Below are positions 16,834-25,114 of a stretch of DNA of 64,000 bases, piece after piece (positions within the stretch are counted from its first letter, which is position 1; every line of letters starts with the position of its first letter). This stretch comes from Leptotrichia sp. oral taxon 212. Its GTDB lineage: Bacteria > Fusobacteriota > Fusobacteriia > Fusobacteriales > Leptotrichiaceae. The DNA is taken from assembly GCF_001274535.1 (NCBI RefSeq), contig NZ_CP012410.1, positions 248,001 to 312,000 on the forward strand, given 5' to 3'. The notes beneath the pieces were generated by a model. It searched no databases and was not told where the DNA came from. It saw nothing but the letters and a program-made list of their open reading frames with translations. Made by a program: the position numbers and the translations under genes.

Positions 16834-17685
16834 GTGATAGCCGAACTTAGAGCTAAATACCCTTTCAAGATGCTGTTAAAAATTGCCGGGATATCAAAAT
16901 CAGTATATTACTACTATATTGATAAAAAAGATATTGATGAGAAGAATAAAGATATCATTGAAAAAATCAAAGAAATTTACTATGCAAATAAAGGAAGATA
17001 TGGTTATCGAAGAGTAACATTGGAATTAAAGAATCAAGGGTTAAATATTAATCATAAAAAAGTACAGAGGCTTATGAAGAAATTTAATTTACAGAGCATT
17101 ATCCGTAAAAAGAGGAAATATTCTTCATACAGAGGTCAGACAGGAAGGATAGCTGATAATCATATCAGAAGAGATTTTGAAGCAGCAGCTCCAAATCAGA
17201 AATGGTTTACAGATGTGACAGAATTTAATCTGAGGGGAGAAAAGTTATACTTATCTCCAATATTGGATGCTTATGGAAGATACATAGTTTCATATGATAT
17301 TTCGCGCAGTCCTAACTTGGGGCAGATAAACCATATGTTAAATTTAGCATTTAAAGAAAATGGGAATTATGAGAATTTGATATTTCATAGCGATCAAGGA
17401 TGGCAGTATCAGCATTATTTATATCAGAAAAGGTTAAAAGAAAAGAATATAACTCAAAGTATGTCAAGGAAAGGAAACAGTTTAGATAACGGATTAATGG
17501 AATGTTTCTTTGGGTTATTAAAATCAGAGATGTTTTATGAACAGGAAGAAAAGTACAGAACACTGGAAGAACTGAAAGAAGCAATAGAGGAATACATATA
17601 TTATTACAACAACAAAAGAATAAAGGAAAAATTAAAAGGATTAACTCCTGCTTCTTACAGAAGTCAATCCTTATTGGTTGGTTAA
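16834..17685 (+). CDS. IS3-family transposase OrfB (DDE integrase)
   Basis: OrfB (283 aa as read from GTG 16834) is the catalytic half. An HTH_21-like region (GRYGYRRVTLELKNQG, residues 54-69) precedes the rve integrase core with the triad D127 (WFTDVTE), D187 (FHSDQGWQY) and E223 (LMECFFG), the last two separated by 35 residues as in the classic D35E arrangement. The orfB frame remains open upstream across the end of orfA, and GAAGAAAAAGTAAG at the junction is A-rich, so a -1 programmed frameshift producing an OrfAB fusion is likely. No damage is seen. Confidence 0.93.
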   Translation: MIAELRAKYPFKMLLKIAGISKSVYYYYIDKKDIDEKNKDIIEKIKEIYYANKGRYGYRRVTLELKNQGLNINHKKVQRLMKKFNLQSIIRKKRKYSSYRGQTGRIADNHIRRDFEAAAPNQKWFTDVTEFNLRGEKLYLSPILDAYGRYIVSYDISRSPNLGQINHMLNLAFKENGNYENLIFHSDQGWQYQHYLYQKRLKEKNITQSMSRKGNSLDNGLMECFFGLLKSEMFYEQEEKYRTLEELKEAIEEYIYYYNNKRIKEKLKGLTPASYRSQSLLVG

Positions 17686-17692
17686 ATTAATT

Positions 17693-17717
17693 TGTCCAAC
17701 TTTTTGGGGTCAGTACA
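17693..17717 (-). repeat. Right terminal inverted repeat of the IS3-family element
   Basis: Read on the minus strand it starts TGTACTG and ends TTGGACA, matching the left end at 21 of 25 bases. Confidence 0.9.
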
Positions 17718-17720
17718 AAA

Positions 17721-17736
17721 TGCGCAGTCCCTTTTT
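17721..17736. terminator. Right half of the terminator split by the insertion sequence
   Basis: TGC-G-CAGTCC (17721-17730) is complementary to GGACTGGCA at 16262-16270 and is followed by TTTTT. It was also the terminator for the minus-strand acid phosphatase gene. Confidence 0.75.
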
Positions 17737-17746
17737 ATTTAGATTA

Positions 17747-18475
17747 TTACCATGCTGAATTTATTACTACTTCTTCTCCATATCCACCATTAAGTTTCTG
17801 AGGGTTAGTAGAGTTATATGCTCTTTGTACACGGATTCCTCTGATTCCTAATTCTCTTGCAGCAAGAATATCATCATCGCTGTCTCCATAGTGAATAGAA
17901 ACGTTATGTTTTTTGATATAGAAAGATTTGTCATATTTGAATCCTCCTGTAGGAGTATCCCCTGTATATTCTACATAAACTTCTTTAGGTAATTTAAAGT
18001 ATCTTTGTAATGTTTTGGAAAGTTTAGTAGAAGTATAGTTCTTATCTTTTGAGTGTTTAGTTCTTCCAGTTATAAAGAATACATTATCTCCTCTTTCAAG
18101 GTGCATTTTTATAAGATCTTTTGCAGATTGTTTAGGAATTGAATGTTCGTCACCATTTTCAGCAACATAATCCCAGAACTTCTGATTGTAAAGATAACTT
18201 ATTTCTCCTCTTTTATCTCCAGGAATTTGGTAGTAGTGCTGTCCATAGATGAAATACCCGCTTGAGTGAAGTAATGTGTCATCAATATCAAAACTTACAT
18301 TGATAGGTCCTTTTCCTTCCAGACTTTTCTTGATATCTTCCACAGATACAAAATGAACCGCTTTCTGAACTTTATCAGTTGAGTAGAAACCTTCGTGAGT
18401 ATAAGGAACTTTTGGTCCTGCAGCAAATACAGAACTAGCTGACAGAACTGCCAGAGCTAATAATAATTTTTTCAT
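17747..18475 (-). CDS. aphA: Class B acid phosphatase (AphA-like), secreted
   Basis: The 242-residue protein has a signal peptide (residues 1-19, ending VFA) and the DDDD-superfamily phosphatase motif FDIDDTLLHSS with the nucleophile D63 and D65, then FFITGRT, and a final HYGDSDDDILAAREL with paired aspartates. These match periplasmic class B non-specific acid phosphatases, which release phosphate from nucleotides and other monoesters and can transfer phosphoryl groups. AGGAGG lies before the ATG on the minus strand. It converges on brnQ and shared a terminator with it before the IS insertion. Confidence 0.9.
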   Translation of the reverse strand: MKKLLLALAVLSASSVFAAGPKVPYTHEGFYSTDKVQKAVHFVSVEDIKKSLEGKGPINVSFDIDDTLLHSSGYFIYGQHYYQIPGDKRGEISYLYNQKFWDYVAENGDEHSIPKQSAKDLIKMHLERGDNVFFITGRTKHSKDKNYTSTKLSKTLQRYFKLPKEVYVEYTGDTPTGGFKYDKSFYIKKHNVSIHYGDSDDDILAARELGIRGIRVQRAYNSTNPQKLNGGYGEEVVINSAW

Positions 18476-18505
18476 AAATCCTCCTAAAATATTTTATTAC
18501 ACTAT

Positions 18506-18511
18506 ATTATA
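18506..18511 (-). promoter_or_regulatory. Candidate -10 box of the acid phosphatase gene
   Basis: TATAAT on the minus strand, about 30 bp before the start codon. No convincing -35 box is seen. Confidence 0.45.
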
Positions 18512-18627
18512 CCCTCTATTTTGAAGTTTTACATTAAAATAAAATTATTATTTTGTTGATTTATAATATAAGAAATAAAAGAGAGATATAATTGAAGCAA
18601 GTAAAAAACAAATCTAAATTCACATAA

Positions 18628-18657
18628 TTGACAAAGATTAAAAAAACAAGGTATAAT
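18628..18657 (+). promoter_or_regulatory. Strong promoter of the tiny membrane-protein cluster
   Basis: TTGACA (18628-18633) and TATAAT (18652-18657), both perfect, with 18-bp spacing. The first start codon is 103 bp past the -10 box, leaving a leader of roughly 95 nt. Confidence 0.85.
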
Positions 18658-18759
18658 TAAATAATAATATAAAATAAATAAAGAAAATAAAAATTTATAT
18701 AAAAGTAATTTGACCCATATGGATATTAAAGTTATACGCTATTGAAAGGTAGTGGTAAG

Positions 18760-18972
18760 ATGGAGAAACATGAAATAGCATTTCTATTAGTATTATCAAG
18801 TTCAATTTTTACAAAAGACCTAATATTAATATTTATTAAAGGAATAATCTATATGATATTTTTTCCGCCTTTTTCAGAAAAAAATGAAAAATTTACGAAA
18901 ATTACTGGTTATATTCTTGTAAATATAGTACTTGTAATCTTATTTTTATTTAAAAAGGAAGGGATTTTATGA
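18760..18972 (+). CDS. Small membrane protein of unknown function
   Basis: I do not recognise this 70-residue protein. It is strongly hydrophobic: one segment at about residues 7-37 and a second near the C-terminus (ILVNIVLVILFLF), with a charged middle (SEKNEKFTK). ATG 18760 is preceded by AAAGG (18745-18749); the frame opens at TTG 18742 but that start lacks a binding site. The stop overlaps the next start by ATGA (18969-18972), so the two are translationally coupled. A perfect-box promoter lies upstream. Confidence 0.6.
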   Translation: MEKHEIAFLLVLSSSIFTKDLILIFIKGIIYMIFFPPFSEKNEKFTKITGYILVNIVLVILFLFKKEGIL

Positions 18973-19205
18973 GAAAAGTTAAATTAATGTATATTGCTTA
19001 TTATTTGTCAATATTATTGTATATCTGTAGTATTTTTTCAAAAAATATTCCTGCTTTAATGGTAATTACATTTATTTATATATATGGGTATAAGTTTCAA
19101 GATAAAGTATACAGCAAGGAGAAAATTGTAAAAATAATAAAAATAAACATTTATATAATAATACTGGTATCTTTGGTAAATTTATTAATATGGATTATAA
19201 AATAA
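18969..19205 (+). CDS. Small membrane protein of unknown function
   Basis: This 78-residue product has three likely membrane helices (about residues 5-22, 27-42 and 57-77) with a KFQDKVYSKEKIVK polar loop between the last two. It overlaps the preceding gene by four bases and has AAGGAAGG before the ATG. No family is recognised. A partner-like pair of small membrane proteins could be an immunity or transport unit, but nothing in the sequence proves this. Confidence 0.6.
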   Translation: MRKVKLMYIAYYLSILLYICSIFSKNIPALMVITFIYIYGYKFQDKVYSKEKIVKIIKINIYIIILVSLVNLLIWIIK

Positions 19206-19353
19206 GAAGAGAATAAGAAATTACCATGAGAAAAGGAATAAGGAATCATTAAGAGAGATGTCTTAATCTGTTACAAAACTTTTTTATGCAGTAGATTGAT
19301 AGAATAAATATAAGACTAGACCAAAAGAAAAATAAAAATATGAAATTAATAAA

Positions 19354-19455
19354 ATGGATATACAAACAATAATAAATGATGATTTTCAATTTAATAATAT
19401 TGAAATAGATAAATTACCCAATAAGTTATTTTTATATAGATTGTCGAAGAAGTGA
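19354..19455 (+). CDS. Possible 33-residue ORF or gene remnant
   Basis: ATG 19354 to TGA 19455 encodes 33 residues (MDIQTIINDDFQF... ending YRLSKK) just before the next membrane gene. There is no good ribosome binding site and no recognised homologue, so this may be a degraded gene or chance. Confidence 0.2.
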   Translation: MDIQTIINDDFQFNNIEIDKLPNKLFLYRLSKK

Positions 19456-19461
19456 AAAGTA

Positions 19462-19824
19462 ATGATAATATTAGATTTTTATATTCAGCAAATAATAGTT
19501 ATCTTCCTTGTCTTAAACTTAAAAAATTATTGTTATTTTAAATTTCGTGATACTGTTCTTCTAAGCATAGATGCTATTATGGATTTAATATATACAATAG
19601 TTATTTATATCGTGTATGGATTTGGAATAACCATTCTAACTCTTTATAACGGAATAGGCATAGAAACAATATTCTATACTTTTATTTTTGTGTTTGGTAT
19701 AGTAAAAATATTTCAAATAATATCTATTTTTAAAAATAAGAAAATTAATAAAAAAATGATGAAAATAACTTGGATTATTGAAGTAATAATATTTATTATC
19801 TGGCTTATTCTTAATCAGCAGTAA
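19462..19824 (+). CDS. Small multi-pass membrane protein of unknown function
   Basis: The 120-residue protein has about four predicted membrane helices (approximately residues 4-22, 35-58, 62-85 and 100-118) and a short basic loop FKNKKINKKMMK. No family is recognised. It belongs to a 1.3-kb run of small hydrophobic genes that is even more AT-rich than its surroundings. The ribosome binding site is weak (GAAGTGAAAAG). Its stop is 20 bp before a tiny lipoprotein gene. Confidence 0.5.
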   Translation: MIILDFYIQQIIVIFLVLNLKNYCYFKFRDTVLLSIDAIMDLIYTIVIYIVYGFGITILTLYNGIGIETIFYTFIFVFGIVKIFQIISIFKNKKINKKMMKITWIIEVIIFIIWLILNQQ

Positions 19825-19844
19825 TTCAAGAAGAGAGGAATAAA

Positions 19845-19928
19845 ATGAAAAAATTATTGTTTATATTACTGGTATTTTTATCCTGTAATAATACAAACAG
19901 TGATAGCAGGCAAAATAATAAAATATAA
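19845..19928 (+). CDS. Very small lipoprotein (27 residues)
   Basis: The 27-codon frame has a good ribosome binding site (AGAGAGGA) and encodes MKKLLFILLVFLSCNN followed by a short polar tail. K-K plus hydrophobic core plus FLSC is a lipobox with the modified cysteine at position 14, leaving a mature peptide of only 14 residues. In size and layout it resembles the small lysis or entericidin-like lipoproteins, but no toxin or bacteriocin gene is recognised nearby. A terminator follows. Confidence 0.5.
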   Translation: MKKLLFILLVFLSCNNTNSDSRQNNKI

Positions 19929-19960
19929 TAATTCAAATTATTTAAAGTAATCATAAATAA

Positions 19961-20009
19961 AAAACACATCTGCCCCGAGATATATCCATTGTCAGATGTG
20001 CTTTTATTT
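19961..20009. terminator. Bidirectional terminator
   Basis: CACATCTG (19965-19972) pairs with CAGATGTG (19993-20000); T-runs follow on both strands. It separates the small membrane genes (+) from the convergent C_GCAxxG_C_C gene (-). Confidence 0.85.
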
Positions 20010-20054
20010 TCCACAATTTATATTTTTAAGTTTATTTTAAATATTTTCAGCTAA

Positions 20055-20552
20055 CTATTCTGAATCCTTTGCTAAGATTTTGTTATCGTTTATAAGCTGT
20101 TGAGCAACCCATTCAGCAACTTTTCCTGTAATTTCAACACAATGACGTTTTCTTTCAGGACTTTTAAAGTCATCCCCTCTCCATTGTCTTGTCATGACAC
20201 GGCAGCAACATGAACCATACTCTTTTATGATATGGTCATGAAGCCCTTTAGACATTTCAAACATTTTTTCCTGCATTGCTTCTCCCTGAGTTCTCCCATA
20301 AACGATTCCTAATGCCATCTGTCCTCCAGAAACAGCTCCACAAAGGCATCCAGCTTTTCCCATCCCTATAGGAAATCCACTTGCCATTTTAACAACTTCA
20401 GGTGCATATGGCTGTCCAAGATAATTATTTATTACTGTAACAACTGCCTCACTGCAGAAAAAAGTTCCGTCATCATAAAGATTTTCTGCTTCTTTCTTTA
20501 CCATTTCCACGATTTCTTCTTTTGTGTATTGTGTTGTATCAATTTTATCCAT
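20055..20552 (-). CDS. C_GCAxxG_C_C family protein (putative redox protein)
   Basis: The 165-residue protein shows the cysteine pattern of the C_GCAxxG_C_C family: FCSEAV, then AGCLCGAVSGGQMALG, then YGSCCCRVMTRQW and KRHCVEI. Members are thought to bind a metal or act in redox reactions; no substrate is established. The start is ATG at 20552 (minus), preceded by TTGGAGGAGAG; the frame is open five codons further to a TTG that lies inside this binding site. It stands alone, convergent with the small-membrane cluster. Confidence 0.85.
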   Translation of the reverse strand: MDKIDTTQYTKEEIVEMVKKEAENLYDDGTFFCSEAVVTVINNYLGQPYAPEVVKMASGFPIGMGKAGCLCGAVSGGQMALGIVYGRTQGEAMQEKMFEMSKGLHDHIIKEYGSCCCRVMTRQWRGDDFKSPERKRHCVEITGKVAEWVAQQLINDNKILAKDSE

Positions 20553-20604
20553 TGTTCTCTCCTCCAATATGATATAAATTAAAAATAAATTTTTCTCTAA
20601 TTAC

Positions 20605-20613
20605 ACTATACCA
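20605..20613 (-). promoter_or_regulatory. Candidate extended -10 of the C_GCAxxG_C_C gene
   Basis: On the minus strand TGGTATAGT forms an extended -10 box about 50 bp before the start; the -35 region is poor. Confidence 0.4.
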
Positions 20614-20860
20614 TATAAAGTAGATATATGGAAGAAAGAAAAACAAATACAGTATTTGAAATTTGAATATACATAATATACGTTATTTAATAAAAATAGA
20701 TAAAACAGCTATTTGGATAGTGTCAGATAATACTGAAATGATAAATTGAAAGATTAATAAAAAAAATTGATAAAAGTTGTAAAATGGCGATAAATATGAT
20801 ACCATAGAGTGTATAACTGAAAAGTTGTCAATTGTTAACAAAAATTTTGGAGGAAAAAAG

Positions 20861-21484
20861 TTGAAGAATCTTGTGATACAATTTTTAATAATGGTATCGG
20901 TAGGAACGTTGATAGGGTGGTTTACAAATTATTTAGCAATAAAGCTGTTATTCAGACCTTATAAGGAAGTAAATCTGCTGTTTTTCAAAATACAGGGACT
21001 TATACCTAAAAGAAGGGATGAAATAGCCGTAAATATATCGGAAGTTGTTGAAAAAGAACTCATCTCCCTTGATGATATAGCTGAAAAATTTCAGAACAGT
21101 GAATTCAGTGAGGAAATGATTGATGAACTGCTTGATAAAATAATTGGAGAAAAACTGCAGAAAAGTATACTTGAGAAAAATCCGCTTCTTAAGATGCTGA
21201 TTAATGATTCGATGATAGAAAAAATAAAAAAGTATTTTAAAAATGCAATACTTGAAAATAAGGAAGAAATAATTTCGGAAATAATTAAAATTGCAAAAGA
21301 GAAAATAGATTTCAAGGAAATAATGCTTTCAAAAATGCAAAATTTTTCCTTGAAGGAAACAGAAGATATAATATTGAGGATTTCCAAAAAGGAACTGAAG
21401 CATATAGAAATAATTGGTGGAATATTAGGTGGAATTATTGCAGTATTCCAGTTTTTTGTAATGCTGTTTGTAAAACAAATATAA
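20861..21484 (+). CDS. DUF445 family membrane protein
   Basis: The 207-residue protein has a membrane helix at each end (about residues 3-25 and 183-205) enclosing a long charged helical region. The N-terminal GWFTNYLAIKLLFRPYKE and IPKRRDEIA segments are characteristic of the DUF445/YheB family, of unknown function but membrane associated. Start is TTG 20861, preceded by TTGGAGGA; an in-frame TTG at 20825 lacks a site. ruvB starts 18 bp downstream. Confidence 0.85.
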   Translation: MKNLVIQFLIMVSVGTLIGWFTNYLAIKLLFRPYKEVNLLFFKIQGLIPKRRDEIAVNISEVVEKELISLDDIAEKFQNSEFSEEMIDELLDKIIGEKLQKSILEKNPLLKMLINDSMIEKIKKYFKNAILENKEEIISEIIKIAKEKIDFKEIMLSKMQNFSLKETEDIILRISKKELKHIEIIGGILGGIIAVFQFFVMLFVKQI

Positions 21485-21502
21485 AAGCGGTAGGTAGGTA
21501 TA

Positions 21503-22552
21503 ATGGATAATGAAAGAATATTGGCACCAAAGGAACTCAGTGAAGACAATATTCAGAAATCTCTGCGTCCGAAAACTTTTAATGAATATATAGGACAGGA
21601 AGATTTAAAAGAAAAAATGAATATTTTTATAAAAGCTGCAAAAATGAGAAATGAGGCAATGGATCATATACTTCTTTATGGACCGCCGGGGCTTGGTAAA
21701 ACAACACTTGCAGGAGTGATTGCCACTGAAATGGGAGTGAATCTTAAAATTACTACCGGACCTGTTCTGGAAAAAGCAGGTGATCTGGCAGCCATTTTGA
21801 CATCTCTTGAAGAAAATGACATTCTGTTTATAGATGAAATCCATAGGCTTAATACATCGGTGGAGGAAATACTGTATCCTGCAATGGAGGACGGGGAACT
21901 GGATATTCTTATCGGGAAAGGACCGGCGGCAAGGAGCATAAGGATAGAGCTTCCAAAGTTTACTCTGATTGGAGCAACGACAAGGGCGGGACAGCTGAGC
22001 ACCCCGCTGAGGGACAGATTTGGAGTGACCCATCGTATGGAATACTATAAGCTGGAAGAACTGAAGGAAATTATAAGAAGAGGGACGAACATACTCAATG
22101 TGAAGTATGATGAGGATGGAATAGAAGAAATTGCGAGAAGAAGCAGGGGAACTCCCAGAATAGCCAACAGACTTTTAAAGAGGGCAAGGGATTATGCACT
22201 TGTTACAGGTGATGGAGTTCTTAATAAGGAAAGTGTAAACGGAATTCTGAAACTGCTTGGAGTGGACGGAAACGGACTTGATGAACTTGACAGGAACATA
22301 CTGAAGTCAATTATAACTGTATATAATGGTGGCCCTGTAGGAATTGAAACATTGTCATTGCTTCTGGGTGAAGATAAGAGAACAATAGAAGAAGTCTATG
22401 AACCTTATCTTGTAAAAATAGGATTTATTAAAAGAACTCAGAGGGGAAGAGTGGTTACGGAACATGGATACAGGCATCTTGGACTTGAAAAGGCAGTGTC
22501 AGGTAAGGAAGAGGCCGGAAATGACAATGATTATGAAAATACATTGTTTTAA
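21503..22552 (+). CDS. ruvB: Holliday junction branch-migration helicase RuvB
   Basis: RuvB is the hexameric AAA+ motor that, with RuvA, drives branch migration of Holliday junctions. The 349 residues contain Walker [10 protein letters not shown] (60-68, K66), Walker B FIDEIHR (D111, E112), sensor 1 GATTRAG and the C-terminal winged helix ([21 protein letters not shown]). ruvA and ruvC are not in the window. It overlaps no neighbour and is flanked by DUF445 and rsmE. Confidence 0.98.
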   Translation: MDNERILAPKELSEDNIQKSLRPKTFNEYIGQEDLKEKMNIFIKAAKMRNEAMDHILLYGPPGLGKTTLAGVIATEMGVNLKITTGPVLEKAGDLAAILTSLEENDILFIDEIHRLNTSVEEILYPAMEDGELDILIGKGPAARSIRIELPKFTLIGATTRAGQLSTPLRDRFGVTHRMEYYKLEELKEIIRRGTNILNVKYDEDGIEEIARRSRGTPRIANRLLKRARDYALVTGDGVLNKESVNGILKLLGVDGNGLDELDRNILKSIITVYNGGPVGIETLSLLLGEDKRTIEEVYEPYLVKIGFIKRTQRGRVVTEHGYRHLGLEKAVSGKEEAGNDNDYENTLF

Positions 22553-22620
22553 AAAGTTTTTCTGATTGGAAATAAAATATATAAACATACAAAGTATAAT
22601 AAATATTGAGGTGCATTTAA

Positions 22621-23328
22621 TTGTTAACAGTCATAGCAGATAAAAAAAATATTGTGGAAAATGAAATTCTGATAAATGACAGGGGAGACTGTAACCATAT
22701 ACAGAATGTCTATCGCTTAAATGTAGGGGACAGCTTAAGAGTTATTGATGGAGAATATGAATATGCTACTGAAATTACCGGCATAGGAAAAAAAGAAATA
22801 AAATTAAAAATAATAGAAAAAAATACTGATAATTATTCGCTGAATATTAATATAGATGTTGCACTCGGAATATTGAAAAATGACAAGATGAATTTAGCTA
22901 TTCAGAAACTTACAGAAATTGGAATAAATAAAATAATACCTTTAAAAACTGAAAGAGTAGTTGTAAAGATTAATGAAAAAAAAGAGAAATGGGAAATTGT
23001 AGTAAAAGAAACTCTTAAACAGTGTAAAGGTGTAAAGTTTACAGAAATAGAGGAAGTGACAGGACTACAAAGCCTAAACTATGAAATATATGATAAAATC
23101 ATATACGCTTATGAAAACAGTTGTGAATCAGAAACTTTATTTAATCTGATTGATATTGAGGATAAAAATATTTTATATATTGTTGGGCCTGAAGGAGGCA
23201 TCACTGAAGAAGAAGTCATGTTTCTGAAAAATAAAGGCGGAATTGAAATAAGTCTTGGAAAAAGAATATTGAGGGCAGAAACGGCGGCAATTGTCATAGG
23301 AGGTATACTGGCAAATGTCTATAAGTAA
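22621..23328 (+). CDS. rsmE: 16S rRNA (uracil-1498-N3)-methyltransferase
   Basis: RsmE is a SPOUT-class methyltransferase that makes m3U1498 in 16S rRNA. The 235-residue chain has the N-terminal PUA-like domain (ending about residue 70) and the SPOUT knot with IVGPEGGITEEEV and LGKRILRAETA, the AdoMet-binding loops. Start is TTG 22621 after GAGGTG. Its last 14 bases overlap the next gene, mtaB, indicating translational coupling. Confidence 0.93.
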   Translation: MLTVIADKKNIVENEILINDRGDCNHIQNVYRLNVGDSLRVIDGEYEYATEITGIGKKEIKLKIIEKNTDNYSLNINIDVALGILKNDKMNLAIQKLTEIGINKIIPLKTERVVVKINEKKEKWEIVVKETLKQCKGVKFTEIEEVTGLQSLNYEIYDKIIYAYENSCESETLFNLIDIEDKNILYIVGPEGGITEEEVMFLKNKGGIEISLGKRILRAETAAIVIGGILANVYK

Positions 23329-24685
23329 CAAAAATATGGAAAGTACATTAGAGGATAAAAAACAGAAGGAAAAAACGGTAGCATTTTACACGTTGGGATG
23401 TAAAGTGAACCAGTATGAAACAGAAATTATAAAGAAGGATTTTCTTGATAATGACTACAGGGAAGTAGACTTTGAGGAAAAAGCAGATGTATATGTTGTA
23501 AATACGTGTACAGTTACAAATGTCGCTGACAGGAAGAACAGGAAAATGCTGCGGCGTGCAAAAAATAACAATCCTGATTCAGTTGTAGTAGCTACAGGCT
23601 GTTATGCACAGACGAATCTTGATGACCTGAAGGAAATGAAGGAAATAGACTTCATTATAGGAAATTCAAAAAAGGAAAATGTGTTCAGCATAGTTGACAA
23701 GAATGTTTCACATTATCAGGTAGACAACATATTTGATGAGAAGGAGTACAGTTCTAAAAAATATACAGTATTGAGGGAGAAGGCAAGAGCATTTGTAAAA
23801 ATACAGGACGGATGTACAAAATTCTGTTCCTACTGTAAAATACCTTATGCAAGGGGACTGAGCAGATCAAGAGCTGTTGAAAGTGTTCTTGAAGAAATAA
23901 CTTATCTTGGTGAGCAGGGGTATAAGGAAGTTGTCCTGACAGGAATAAATATGAGTGAATATGGGCTTGATCTGGAACCAAAAACTGATTTTGATACTGT
24001 ACTTGAAAAAATACTGGAAATAGATACTGTTGAAAGAGTGAGGGTAAGTTCAGTCTATCCGGACACAATAACGGATAAATTTTTGTATATGCTAAAAAAT
24101 AATCCTAAACTAATGCCACATCTGCATGTATCAATTCAGACAATGGATGATAAAATATTGCATCTGATGAGAAGAAAATATGAAGCGGATTTTGTAGTAA
24201 AGGTACTTCAGAAGGTACAGAAGGAAGTTCCACAAGTTTCACTGACGGCAGATGTTATAGTAGGATTTCCTCAGGAAGGGGAGGAAAATTTCAGTAATAC
24301 TCTGAAAAATCTTGAACTGATAGGGTTTTCTGATTTACATGTGTTTCCTTATTCTGACAGGGAAAAAACTACAGCGGCAATGCTTGATGGGAAAATTGAT
24401 TCGCAGATAAAAAAACAGCGTGTAAAAATGGTGGAAGAGCTGAATAACAGAAAATATGCAGAATTTAGAAAAAATATGCTTGGAAGCAAACAGAAAATCT
24501 ACATAGAGGAGATTACTAAAGATATAGCTTACGGCTATACAGAAAATTACATAAAAGTTTTTATGAAGCTGAAAAGAGAAAATGAAAATAATCTTGATGT
24601 AAAAGTATCAGATATGGCTGATGTAATTATAACAGGATTTGATGGTACTCTACTTGAGGGAAATATAATAAAAATATGGGATTGA
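23315..24685 (+). CDS. mtaB: tRNA t6A37 methylthiotransferase
   Basis: MtaB converts t6A at position 37 of tRNA to ms2t6A. The 456-residue protein follows the methylthiotransferase plan: UPF0004 domain with the three cluster cysteines C29 (TLGCKVNQYE), C65 (NTCTVT) and C96 (TGCYAQ), then the radical-SAM cysteines C167, C171 and C174 (GCTKFCSYC), then a C-terminal TRAM domain. The TLGCKVNQYE box distinguishes MtaB from MiaB and RimO. It overlaps rsmE by 14 bp. Confidence 0.95.
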   Translation: MSISNKNMESTLEDKKQKEKTVAFYTLGCKVNQYETEIIKKDFLDNDYREVDFEEKADVYVVNTCTVTNVADRKNRKMLRRAKNNNPDSVVVATGCYAQTNLDDLKEMKEIDFIIGNSKKENVFSIVDKNVSHYQVDNIFDEKEYSSKKYTVLREKARAFVKIQDGCTKFCSYCKIPYARGLSRSRAVESVLEEITYLGEQGYKEVVLTGINMSEYGLDLEPKTDFDTVLEKILEIDTVERVRVSSVYPDTITDKFLYMLKNNPKLMPHLHVSIQTMDDKILHLMRRKYEADFVVKVLQKVQKEVPQVSLTADVIVGFPQEGEENFSNTLKNLELIGFSDLHVFPYSDREKTTAAMLDGKIDSQIKKQRVKMVEELNNRKYAEFRKNMLGSKQKIYIEEITKDIAYGYTENYIKVFMKLKRENENNLDVKVSDMADVIITGFDGTLLEGNIIKIWD

Positions 24686-24712
24686 AAAAATTAAATAAAA
24701 AGGAAGTGTAGA

Positions 24713-25075
24713 ATGAAAGGGAAAAACGATTTGGAACTGGAAAAAGAAGTTTCTTCAATAGTTAATATTATTGAAGATAAAAAGGGACAGGACATTAAAG
24801 TATATGACATGAGAGGAAAATCACCATTTTTTGATTATTCCATATTATGTACAGGGAGTTCTTCAAGAAATATCGAAGCAATAGCTTCAGATATAAAGAA
24901 AAGTCTTACAAATATTAGAAATGTGGAAGGGCTTGAAGAGTGCAACTGGGTTCTGATAGATGCCGGAGATATAATTGTAAGTGTATTTAGTAAGGATGCA
25001 AGGGAATACTACCAGTTGGATGCATTTTATTCAGGGGTTGATGGAAGTCAGTCAGAAGAAGAACAGACGGATTAA
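24713..25075 (+). CDS. rsfS: Ribosomal silencing factor RsfS
   Basis: RsfS binds ribosomal protein L14 and blocks subunit joining when nutrients run short. The 120-residue protein has the family core SPFFDYSILCTGSSSRNIEAIA and WVLIDAGDIIVSVFSKDAREYYQLD. AAGGAAGTG precedes ATG 24713. It lies 27 bp after mtaB and 39 bp before a penicillin-binding protein gene. Confidence 0.95.
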   Translation: MKGKNDLELEKEVSSIVNIIEDKKGQDIKVYDMRGKSPFFDYSILCTGSSSRNIEAIASDIKKSLTNIRNVEGLEECNWVLIDAGDIIVSVFSKDAREYYQLDAFYSGVDGSQSEEEQTD

Positions 25076-25114
25076 TAAAACATATAGAAGTGCGTATTTG
25101 AAGGAGTAAAATAT

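Larger units (their letters stand above)
16275..17717 (+). mobile_element. IS3-family insertion sequence (IS150-like)
   Basis: This 1443-bp element is bounded by 25-bp terminal inverted repeats matching at 21 of 25 positions: TGTACTGCACCCAAAATCTT... at 16275-16299 and its complement at 17693-17717. AAA on both sides is the likely 3-bp target duplication. It holds two overlapping-phase genes, orfA (HTH and coiled coil) and orfB (DDE transposase), in the -1 relation typical of IS3 elements. Both genes look intact, so the copy may be active. It landed in the loop of a terminator hairpin. Confidence 0.95.

Noticed and set aside
21091-21549. Minus-strand ORF of 152 codons opposite DUF445
   Set aside because: Serine/isoleucine-rich translation typical of an antisense shadow of A-rich coding DNA; the plus-strand gene has family motifs.
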